9,525 nucleotides of DNA. Source: Bacteroidota bacterium. GTDB taxonomy: Bacteria; Bacteroidota; Bacteroidia; Flavobacteriales_D; Crocinitomicaceae. The stretch spans positions 1 to 9,525 of the forward strand of contig VGMK01000069.1 in the NCBI GenBank assembly GCA_016866375.1, in the 5' to 3' direction. The notes below the pieces were generated by a model. It saw only the letters and a list, made by a program, of their open reading frames with translations. It was not told the DNA's origin and searched no databases. This document shows, piece after piece, positions 1-6,033 of this stretch. Numbering within the stretch: the stretch's first letter is position 1; the number at the start of each line of letters is the position of its first letter. A program made the position numbers and the translations under genes.

Positions 1-701
1 GCAATAATTCCGGCTACGTGGGTTCCATGCAAGGCATCTGGACCTTCGACATCTGGATTACCATAATTTCTATCGTTAAAATCCTCAGGATTATCGCCCA
101 ACAGTGAACGATCGTCATAATTTGGATTTAGATTAAAATTCATCTGATCGTTAATGTATTTAGCTGTTTCTGGGTCAAGTAACTCTTTGTTGAGCATTTC
201 CATATAAGGCTCGAAGTTTGATCTATCGGACTCGACAGCGGCTAAGACCTCTAAATACAATTCATATTCAGCGTCAGATATTATTTCCTCTGGACTAATT
301 CCTTCATATTTAGGTGTTAATTTTGCTAAAATTCTTGCTTTTTCTAAACGCGCTTCGTTGATATTTTCTCCCTTGGAGTTGCCTAAAAAATTCCACCCAT
401 GAACGTCATCGACGTAACCATTTTTATCGTCATCGACCTTATTATTTGGAATTTCCTTTGCGTTTACCCAGATTTTTCCTTTTAAGTCTTCGTGCTCAAT
501 GTCAACACCAGAATCAATGACAGCAACGATTACTTCATTGGATTTTTTCTTTTTCAATTTCTTGTATGCTTTGTTTGTAAACATACCAACGCCTTCTCCA
601 TTGTACCAATTCAAGGTGCCCGGGATTGCTTGTGCTTGAGACAAGTGACAAAGTCCTGTTAAAAGAATGAGGACTGAGAGTTTGATTGATTTTCTCTTCA
701 T
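1..701 (-). CDS. Secreted subtilisin-family (S8) serine peptidase, N-terminal part, truncated by the window edge
   Basis: The visible 233 residues are the start of an exported serine endopeptidase. A basic start and hydrophobic stretch (residues 2-23) form a Sec signal peptide with a likely cleavage near SQA-QA. No lipobox cysteine is placed correctly. The catalytic Asp is D63 in AVIDSGVDIEHEDL, followed by an Asp/Asn-rich calcium-site-like stretch VDDDKNGYVDDVHGWNF. The catalytic His is H225 in HGTHVAG at the very edge. The catalytic Ser lies outside the window. In subtilisin Asp and His are 32 residues apart; here they are 162 apart, so about 130 residues are inserted, largely acidic and helical-looking. 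Such long insertions are, to my recollection, known in Bacteroidota S8 enzymes. The frame is open from the ATG at 701 to the edge. It is a separate unit from the yajC operon, 174 nt upstream. Family assignment is firm; substrate is unknown. Confidence 0.9.
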   Translation of the reverse strand, partial: MKRKSIKLSVLILLTGLCHLSQAQAIPGTLNWYNGEGVGMFTNKAYKKLKKKKSNEVIVAVIDSGVDIEHEDLKGKIWVNAKEIPNNKVDDDKNGYVDDVHGWNFLGNSKGENINEARLEKARILAKLTPKYEGISPEEIISDAEYELYLEVLAAVESDRSNFEPYMEMLNKELLDPETAKYINDQMNFNLNPNYDDRSLLGDNPEDFNDRNYGNPDVEGPDALHGTHVAGII

Positions 702-722
702 AATATTTTTTTAAACTTGATT

Positions 723-756
723 CAAATATATGTATAATTTGGACTGTAACTGTAAA
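723..756 (-). promoter_or_regulatory. Candidate Bacteroidota-type promoter for the S8 peptidase gene
   Basis: On the minus strand TATATTTG (730 down to 723) is a perfect match to the Bacteroidota -7 consensus TAnnTTTG. A weak -33 element, TTTA (756-753), lies 22 nt upstream. Transcription would begin near 717, giving a short A/T-rich leader of roughly 16 nt with no Shine-Dalgarno sequence, as is usual in this phylum. The -33 match is imperfect, so this remains a motif-based guess. Confidence 0.45.
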
Positions 757-759
757 CTT

Positions 760-807
760 CGAGACCACACGCTTTTCTCTTATATTGGTTCCTGCAGTAT
801 AGTCTCG
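760..807 (-). other. Long hairpin specific to minus-strand RNA, between yajC and the S8 peptidase
   Basis: Read on the minus strand, CGAGACTATAC (807-797) pairs with GTGTGGTCTCG (770-760) as an uninterrupted 11-bp RNA stem that includes two G-U pairs, around a 26-nt loop. On the plus strand the same two pairs become C-A mismatches, so only minus-strand RNA folds well. It lies downstream of yajC and upstream of the candidate S8 promoter, so it is most simply the 3' end of the dehydrogenase-yajC operon transcript. No T-run follows the stem, so it is not a standard intrinsic terminator. It could also be a small RNA or processing site. Confidence 0.4.
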
Positions 808-875
808 TTCGCGTATTTTTAAAAAAAATCACTTGCTATTCAAAGCTTACATCCCCTGCATGAGTAATCCTCGGA

Positions 876-1142
876 TTATTTTACAGGAGCCTCAAAACTT
901 TGAGAAATTGCAGCTTTATCCACTACTAGCTTCGCGCCTTCTGACTGAAACAAAACGGTGGTGTCTCTGATTTCCAATATTTTTCCATGCAGTCCCCCAA
1001 TCGTTACTACATTATCTCCTGTTTTTAGATTTTCACGAAATTTTCTGAGTTCCTTTTGCTTTTTCATTTGAGGTCTAATCATGAAAAACCAAAAAACAAT
1101 AACCATTAATCCTAATAATACCGGTTGTACCCACATATGCAT
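876..1142 (-). CDS. yajC: YajC, accessory subunit of the Sec translocase
   Basis: This small inner-membrane protein (88 residues from the ATG at 1142) associates with SecDF-YidC and supports protein export. It has the family layout: a short N-terminus, one membrane segment (about residues 7-22, VLLGLMVIVFWFFMIRP), then the conserved RPQMKKQKE basic motif and a cytosolic domain with GDNVVTIGGLHGKI, matching the family's GD-V-T-GG--G signature. The frame also extends to a TTG at 1145, but the ATG at 1142 (or the ATG at 1136) is more likely. It is the last gene of the minus-strand operon, 28 nt after the second DUF1573 gene. No secD or secF is adjacent in the window. Confidence 0.93.
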   Translation of the reverse strand: MHMWVQPVLLGLMVIVFWFFMIRPQMKKQKELRKFRENLKTGDNVVTIGGLHGKILEIRDTTVLFQSEGAKLVVDKAAISQSFEAPVK

Positions 1143-1170
1143 CAATTTATTTAATTTAATTTAACTTAAC
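1143..1170 (-). repeat. Short A/T pentanucleotide repeat forming the yajC leader
   Basis: The whole spacer between the preceding stop codon and the yajC ATG consists of degenerate five-base units on the minus strand: GTTAA twice, ATTAA twice, then ATAA and ATTG. There is no Shine-Dalgarno sequence. Repeats of this type may be chance slippage products in A/T-rich DNA, but they occupy the ribosome landing site, where an A-rich sequence aids initiation in Bacteroidota. Confidence 0.5.
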
Positions 1171-1617
1171 TTACTTAATTAATTTACCAATCACCCTTAA
1201 AACTAAAGCTGATTCTTGACAATTGGACAAAACAGTGACTGTTTTATCTATTTTTTTTGAACTTATATTTTCCGTAGCGATTGTAGCTCTTATTTCAAAA
1301 GAATCACCAACCGCTATGGCCTTTTTCGGAGCTTTTGTAGCATTTGTGCATCCGCAGGAAGGCCTGATTTCAGCGATTTCCCAGGGCTGATTCCCTATAT
1401 TTTTACATCTAAAGGTAGCGATAATATCTTTACCCTTTATTACATCTCCAGCATAAAAAATGGAGTCGTACTCAATTTTTGTTTTTGGTAATTTATTCAC
1501 ATCACCTTTCTCGTTTGGTTTAGTTTTGAAATTTTCAGAACTTTTCGTGTTTTGATCGCAAGACAAAGACGGAATAACCAAAATAAACAAAAGAAACTTG
1601 CAAAGAAAAATTCTCAT
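1171..1617 (-). CDS. DUF1573-domain lipoprotein, second of a tandem pair
   Basis: This 148-residue protein of unknown function begins with a hydrophobic signal sequence ending in PSLSC, so Cys20 is the probable lipidated residue of a lipoprotein. The box is loose, as often in Bacteroidota. A polar linker (about 21-47) leads to a DUF1573 domain (about 48-148) with an AGDVIKG start, a KNIGNQPWEI strand and the family's invariant CGCT motif (C88, C90). It ends in LVLRVIGKLIK. DUF1573 is an immunoglobulin-like, periplasmic or surface fold common in Bacteroidota and Planctomycetes. Its ATG overlaps the stop of the preceding DUF1573 gene as ATGA, implying translational coupling. Compared with its partner it has extra cysteines (C71 and one in SNCQES) and a longer, more basic linker. 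Family assignment is secure; the role is not known. Confidence 0.88.
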   Translation of the reverse strand: MRIFLCKFLLFILVIPSLSCDQNTKSSENFKTKPNEKGDVNKLPKTKIEYDSIFYAGDVIKGKDIIATFRCKNIGNQPWEIAEIRPSCGCTNATKAPKKAIAVGDSFEIRATIATENISSKKIDKTVTVLSNCQESALVLRVIGKLIK

Positions 1618-2048
1618 TTCATTGTACCTTTAATTCTCAGCATCAGTGGGTATGGTGACACATTTGCCTCAATTTTAATATATTTATTAATATTTTTTGC
1701 TGTTAACTCGGCTGTTTTTACTTTACCCTCAACAATGTAATAATCACCTGGAGCTATGGGATTGTCTGGAACTTCGGTTGTTTCGGTGCAACCACAACCT
1801 GCTTTAATTTCTGCAATAATCAGAGGAATTTTACCTGTATTCGTTATTTTAAATTTTGCATTAATAACTTGTCCTTTCACCACATTTCCTGCTTGATATA
1901 CCGTATCACATTTTTCCAATGGCTTTCCAACTGTATAAATTGGCTCAATTTTAACACTCGTTTTATCTCCTAATTCCGCCTCAGAAATTTCTGTCTTACA
2001 AGAGAAAATAATAAATCCAAATAGTGAAAATAATAGTGCGCTCTTCAT
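1614..2048 (-). CDS. DUF1573-domain lipoprotein, first of a tandem pair
   Basis: This 144-residue protein starts with a short hydrophobic signal (residues 2-16) ending in FIIFSC, so Cys17 is the probable lipid-anchored residue. An acidic linker (18-45) precedes a DUF1573 domain (about 47-144) with YQAGNVVKG, the KITNTGKIPLIIAEI strand pair, the diagnostic CGCT motif (C85, C87), NPIAPGD and a C-terminal LMLRIKGTMK. It starts 3 nt after the nusB stop and its own stop overlaps the next DUF1573 start (ATGA). The two proteins share the same architecture and spacing, so they are probably products of an old tandem duplication that has diverged. In Bacteroidota, as I recall, a single DUF1573 gene is often found between nusB and yajC. 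No biochemical function is established. Confidence 0.9.
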   Translation of the reverse strand: MKSALLFSLFGFIIFSCKTEISEAELGDKTSVKIEPIYTVGKPLEKCDTVYQAGNVVKGQVINAKFKITNTGKIPLIIAEIKAGCGCTETTEVPDNPIAPGDYYIVEGKVKTAELTAKNINKYIKIEANVSPYPLMLRIKGTMK

Positions 2049-2051
2049 AAC

Positions 2052-3005
2052 TCAATTGTTTAATAAACCTCTTCCGACTTTGTAAATTTTTCCTTCTTTT
2101 TTGAGGGAATCTATCGCCTTGTCTAAAATTCCGTTGACAAAGATATTGCTTTTCGGCGTACTGTAAAACTTGGAGATTTCAATATATTCATTTAACGTAA
2201 CTTTTGTTGGTATTTCATTACATATTTGCAATTCTGTAATCCCCATTTTTAATACAATAATGTCCATGGTTGCAATACGTTCTAACTCCCAATTATCTAC
2301 GAGATTTGCGATTAATCTATTACTTTCTACATCCCTTGATAAAGTTTCTTTAATTAAAGATGTGACAAATATTTTTTCATCGTCATTTTCCTTGAAAATG
2401 GGCAAGATATTAAAATAGTTATTTTGTTTTTTCCATGTTTTTAGTGCTTTGATAACCATCGAACAGCATAAGTCGATATCATCCATCCAGTGTATACTGC
2501 TTTCTTCAAAAAAATGATGTAAATAATCGCTGTTAATTATTTCATTTTTAAATAGTTGTATTGCAAAAAGTTTATCGTCATCCTCACTACATTTGCCATT
2601 ATTCATGAATTCAAAATATACTTCTGAGCCCGTTACCTGTATCAGCATTTTCCTGAAAATTTCTTGATTTTCAGCGCCCTGCCAATTCACCTTGCGTTTC
2701 TCGCTCAATGCTCTGAGGTTTTTGTTGGCAGAGAGTGATTTTATTAATGCATTATCAACGAATTTTCTATTGGGTTGTAAATCCTCATCTGTTGGTCTTA
2801 ATTTTTTCTTTTTCTCTTCAATTTTAATACTTGCAGCATATGTTAATTCAGGAAGAGTTAAGAGTAGATAAATGTATAAGTCATACATTTTTTCTATCGA
2901 AAGAAGTAATTCTTTCTCTGCTTTTGTTGCATCTTTTTCTCCTGACTGATAAAAAGCATATAATATTTGGAGAACTTTGATTCGAAGGTGCCTTCTGTTA
3001 AACAT
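2052..3005 (-). CDS. nusB: Transcription antitermination factor NusB, enlarged Bacteroidota form
   Basis: NusB binds boxA RNA together with ribosomal protein S10 and helps RNA polymerase read through rRNA operons. At 317 residues this is more than twice the length of the E. coli protein (139). The first NusB helix is recognisable at residues 4-22 (RRHLRIKVLQILYAFYQSG). The remaining core lies at about 209-305, with WELERIATMDIIVLKMGITEL and NEYIEISKFYSTPKSNIFVNGILDKA, which match the E. coli C-terminal helices closely. Between them sit about 185 residues, partly charged and helical, with no E. coli counterpart. Enlarged NusB proteins of this kind are, to my knowledge, normal in Bacteroidota. 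Its start overlaps the dehydrogenase stop by 8 nt, and a DUF1573 gene follows after 3 nt, so it is in the middle of an operon. Confidence 0.93.
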   Translation of the reverse strand: MFNRRHLRIKVLQILYAFYQSGEKDATKAEKELLLSIEKMYDLYIYLLLTLPELTYAASIKIEEKKKKLRPTDEDLQPNRKFVDNALIKSLSANKNLRALSEKRKVNWQGAENQEIFRKMLIQVTGSEVYFEFMNNGKCSEDDDKLFAIQLFKNEIINSDYLHHFFEESSIHWMDDIDLCCSMVIKALKTWKKQNNYFNILPIFKENDDEKIFVTSLIKETLSRDVESNRLIANLVDNWELERIATMDIIVLKMGITELQICNEIPTKVTLNEYIEISKFYSTPKSNIFVNGILDKAIDSLKKEGKIYKVGRGLLNN

Positions 3006-4089
3006 TTTTCTTTTTCATGGTTGCAATTCGTTCTTCCGCCAACTGACCCGCAATTTTGTAGGATGGAATGTTCTCTGATTTTGATTTTTTAATAATATTT
3101 AAAATCGTGTCGTAAATTTTTTCTGCCTTGTCACGTGCCCATTCTGAGCTCAAACCTTTCACCTCCGAAAAACAATTTATTACTCCGCCAGCATTTATCG
3201 CATAATCCGGAGCGTAAATTATTCCTTTTTTCATGATTAAGTCGCCGTGTTTACCCTCGTCTTTTAACTGATTATTTGCAGCGCCCGCAATTATTGGACA
3301 TTTCAAACGCGATAAAGTATCGTCGTTTAGTGTTGCCCCAAGTGCACAAGGAGCGTAAACATCCATCTCTAAGTCATAAACATCTTCAAGATTTACAATT
3401 TTGGCATTGTATGCACTCGAAACTCTTTTTAAGGTGTCCTCCTGAATATCACTAATTGATACAATTGCTCCCTCCTCCCTTAGGTATTTTACAAGATACT
3501 CTCCAACATGCCCAACTCCCTGAACCATTACTCTTTTACCAAAAAGACTGTCATTTCCGAAATGAATTTTGGCACATGCCTTCATCCCAACGTACACGCC
3601 ATAAGCCGTTACTGGGGAAGGGTCGCCACTTTTTCCCGGCAAACCTACGACATGGTCTGTTTCTTTGCTCACGTGCACCATGTCCTCAGGTGAAATTCCG
3701 ACATCCTCAGCAGTAATGTATTTACCGGACAAACTGTTCACAAATCGACCAAATCTTCTAAATAAAGCCTCAGATTTCATGGATTTTGAATCGCCGATAA
3801 TCACAGCTTTACCCCCACCCAGGTCCAACCCTGAGATGGAATTTTTGTACGTCATCCCTCTGGAGAGTCTCAAAACATCGTTTAAAGCCTCCCTTTCATT
3901 TGAATACATCCACATCCTTGTTCCGCCAAGAGCGGGACCCAAGGTGGTGTCATGAATGGCAATTATGGCCTTCAAGCCACAATCGGAATCTTGACAAAAC
4001 AAAATTTGTTCATGTCCTAGTTGACTCATTCGGCTAATGACCGCATTGTGCGTAAAATCGTCAGCATTGGGAAACGCTATTTCAGACAT
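2998..4089 (-). CDS. Glu/Leu/Phe/Val dehydrogenase family enzyme, probably leucine dehydrogenase
   Basis: This enzyme catalyses NAD-linked oxidative deamination of an amino acid to its 2-oxo acid, most likely leucine, valine and isoleucine. It is 363 residues long, the usual size for leucine dehydrogenase and shorter than glutamate dehydrogenase. The N-terminal dimerisation/substrate domain contains GPALGGTRMW (51-60), K82 in GMTYK and K94 in LGGGK. Their 12-residue spacing matches the substrate-binding and catalytic lysines of Bacillus leucine dehydrogenase (K68, K80). D129 in TAEDVG fits the catalytic-region Asp. The Rossmann nucleotide fold carries GVGHVG (191-196), followed by SISD, an Asp that favours NAD over NADP. 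It is the first gene of the operon, divergent from the ABC exporter. Specificity for leucine rather than phenylalanine or valine is inferred from overall similarity only. Confidence 0.88.
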   Translation of the reverse strand: MSEIAFPNADDFTHNAVISRMSQLGHEQILFCQDSDCGLKAIIAIHDTTLGPALGGTRMWMYSNEREALNDVLRLSRGMTYKNSISGLDLGGGKAVIIGDSKSMKSEALFRRFGRFVNSLSGKYITAEDVGISPEDMVHVSKETDHVVGLPGKSGDPSPVTAYGVYVGMKACAKIHFGNDSLFGKRVMVQGVGHVGEYLVKYLREEGAIVSISDIQEDTLKRVSSAYNAKIVNLEDVYDLEMDVYAPCALGATLNDDTLSRLKCPIIAGAANNQLKDEGKHGDLIMKKGIIYAPDYAINAGGVINCFSEVKGLSSEWARDKAEKIYDTILNIIKKSKSENIPSYKIAGQLAEERIATMKKKNV

Positions 4090-4152
4090 CGCTGCTTTCG
4101 TTCGTTAACTTGTCGTTTGAATTTTTAATTTTACAGGTAATTCTTACGACGG

Positions 4153-4160
4153 CAAAAATA
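4153..4160 (-). promoter_or_regulatory. Candidate -7 element for the dehydrogenase-nusB-yajC operon
   Basis: TATTTTTG on the minus strand is a perfect match to the Bacteroidota -7 consensus TAnnTTTG, in the 82-nt divergent region. The expected -33 region falls over the first codons of the ABC exporter gene, where only a weak TTTC (4186-4183) is found. Transcription would start near 4147, giving a leader of about 57 nt. If real, its upstream element overlaps the start of the divergent gene. Confidence 0.4.
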
Positions 4161-4171
4161 GGAAATAATCA

Positions 4172-5911
4172 ATGAAGTCACTGAAATACTTAAACAAATA
4201 TTTGTGGAAATACAAGTGGCTTTTTATTACAGGCATCATATTTACCATTGTAAGTAATTATTTCGGAGTTAAAATGCCCGTTTTCGTTAAGGATACGATT
4301 GATGAGCTACTCCAATTGGAAACCTTGGATTCATTTAACGCTGCCATTTATTTGTCGTTAAGAATTGCCGCAATATTTCTAGGATTAGCCATCCTGAAAG
4401 GAGTTTTCTTATTCTTAATGAGACAAACCATTATTATCATGTCCAGACATATTGAATACGATTTGAAAAATGAAATTTACGAGCACTATCAGACGCTCGA
4501 CACTGATTTTTTTAAGAAAAAATCTATCGGTGATCTCATGAACAGAATTTCGGAGGATGTCGGTTTGGTAAGAATGTATTTAGGACCAGGTATTATGTAC
4601 ACAACTAACCTCATTGTATTATCTAGTATGATTATTTTTCAAATGATAACGATCAGCCCATCGCTCAGTTTTTATGTTCTGCTACCCTTGCCCATCATGT
4701 CGTACTTAATTTATAGAATTTCAAGCAAAATGAATATGGCCAGTCGGCAAACACAAGAGACACAGTCTAAATTATCATCGATTGCTCAAGAAACATTCTC
4801 CGGTATTAAGGTTATGAAGTCTTATTTAGCCGGCGAATACAGAATTGAAAAATTTTCGAAAGCCTCAGATGAGTATAAAGAAAATAGTATGAAACTCACT
4901 TTAATAAATGCTTTTTTTACACCAATTATGTTATTTTTAATTGGCACGAGCACACTCATTGCGGTATACATTGGTGGCGTCATGAGCCATCAGAATGAAA
5001 TTTCGTTAGGAGGTATCGTAGCATTTATTTTTTTTGTCAATAACTTAACTTGGCCTTTTGCAAGTATCGGTTGGGTTACGTCGATCGTACAACGCGCTGC
5101 TGCGTCGCAGTCGAGAATTAATGAATTTCTTGAGACAAAATCAAAAATAACAAATCCATCCCAGGAAAGCCTTGATTTTGATGGAAGTGTAATGTTTAAA
5201 AATGTAGATTATACCTATTTAAATACGAACATTCAAGCACTTAAAAATGTGAGTTTTACTCTAAAAAAAGGAATGACACTTGCAATTGTTGGAAAAACGG
5301 GTAGCGGTAAATCTACCATACTTGAATTAATATCGCGACAAATTGATTGCTGCTCCGGAGATATTTTGATTTCCGACCAATCGATTAAATCGATAAATTT
5401 AGTTGACTATCGCAAACAACTTTCTATTGTTCCTCAGGATGTTTTTTTATTTTCGGATTCCATTGCAAACAACATCTCGTTTGGCACTTCAGAGGTACTA
5501 AGTTCTGAGGTAATTGAAAATTACGCCAAACTTGCCCACGTTCATCAAAACATTGAGAGTTTTCCTGATAAGTATGATACCATATTGGGAGAACGAGGCG
5601 TGAATTTAAGTGGAGGTCAAAAACAGCGCATCAGCATTGCTAGGGCCTTAACTAGAGAACCAAAACTACTTCTGCTTGACGATTGTCTCTCTGCTGTCGA
5701 TACCGAGACAGAAGAAATTATCTTAAAAAATCTTCATAGGAACAAGGCCGGAAGAAGCACTGTTATTGTTAGCCATCGTATATCTACTATCCGCCACGCA
5801 GATTATATACTTTACTTGGAAAAAGGTGAAATTATTGAAGAAGGTACTCATGAGCAACTCTTGCGAAAAAACGGAAAGTATGCTGAGCTGCAAAAAAATC
5901 AAATGGAATGA
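4172..5911 (+). CDS. ABC exporter (fused membrane and ATPase domains), MsbA/MdlA type
   Basis: This is a half-transporter of 579 residues that would dimerise in the inner membrane and export lipids, peptides or drugs. Residues 1-310 form a type IV exporter membrane domain with about six hydrophobic segments. The ATPase domain has Walker A GKTGSGKST (374-382), a Q-loop in IVPQDVFLF, the signature LSGGQ (479-483), Walker B LLLLD (D503), a D-loop SAVD and the switch His H535 in SHRIST. The residue after Walker B is Asp504, where canonical exporters carry the catalytic Glu. This is typical of the degenerate subunit of heterodimeric exporters and of MdlA-like proteins, and I recall DDCLSAVD in Bacteroidota homologues. 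No second ABC gene is adjacent. An AGGAAA 8 nt before the ATG resembles a ribosome binding site, unusual here. Substrate cannot be read from sequence. Confidence 0.92.
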   Translation: MKSLKYLNKYLWKYKWLFITGIIFTIVSNYFGVKMPVFVKDTIDELLQLETLDSFNAAIYLSLRIAAIFLGLAILKGVFLFLMRQTIIIMSRHIEYDLKNEIYEHYQTLDTDFFKKKSIGDLMNRISEDVGLVRMYLGPGIMYTTNLIVLSSMIIFQMITISPSLSFYVLLPLPIMSYLIYRISSKMNMASRQTQETQSKLSSIAQETFSGIKVMKSYLAGEYRIEKFSKASDEYKENSMKLTLINAFFTPIMLFLIGTSTLIAVYIGGVMSHQNEISLGGIVAFIFFVNNLTWPFASIGWVTSIVQRAAASQSRINEFLETKSKITNPSQESLDFDGSVMFKNVDYTYLNTNIQALKNVSFTLKKGMTLAIVGKTGSGKSTILELISRQIDCCSGDILISDQSIKSINLVDYRKQLSIVPQDVFLFSDSIANNISFGTSEVLSSEVIENYAKLAHVHQNIESFPDKYDTILGERGVNLSGGQKQRISIARALTREPKLLLLDDCLSAVDTETEEIILKNLHRNKAGRSTVIVSHRISTIRHADYILYLEKGEIIEEGTHEQLLRKNGKYAELQKNQME

Positions 5912-6033
5912 TTGAGCTGAAAAACTGTAAATATTAGCATTATTAAAATCATGCTGTTTATAACTTTATTTTAGCTCTGAAACCTTCAAGAAACTTTTGC
6001 CGTACGTTTATGTAAATTTCTAAAACAATAATT

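Noticed and set aside
535..768. A 77-codon minus-strand open frame starting upstream of the S8 peptidase
   Set aside because: It overlaps the true S8 peptidase frame, which carries a signal peptide and catalytic motifs; this frame starts upstream of the peptidase promoter candidate and shows no recognisable protein features.
821..828. Minus-strand T8 run as the U-tract of an intrinsic terminator for the yajC operon
   Set aside because: No convincing GC-rich stem directly precedes it on the minus strand; only a 3-bp GCT/AGC pairing is seen.
865..878. Small inverted repeat TAATC-CGAG-GATTA at the yajC stop codon as a terminator
   Set aside because: Only 5 bp, A/T-rich, overlapping the stop codon, with no T-run after it.
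3456..3955. Plus-strand open frames opposite the dehydrogenase gene
   Set aside because: Shadows of the coding strand: they overlap a complete conserved enzyme and show no signal peptide, domain or leader of their own.
4116..4145. TTTG plus TAATTCTT as a plus-strand promoter for the ABC exporter
   Set aside because: Spacing of 18 nt is near acceptable, but the -7 element lacks two of the consensus bases, including the final G.
5935..5956. AGCAT/ATGCT hairpin after the ABC exporter as a terminator
   Set aside because: A five-base stem with a 10-nt loop and only a broken T-rich stretch after it; too weak to call.
5961..5968. TAACTTTA as the -7 element of the outer-membrane protein promoter
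   Set aside because: It matches 5 of the 6 fixed consensus bases and has no -33 TTTG or TTG at suitable spacing. The TAAATTTC further down (6013-6020) is too close to the start codon and also lacks a properly spaced -33.
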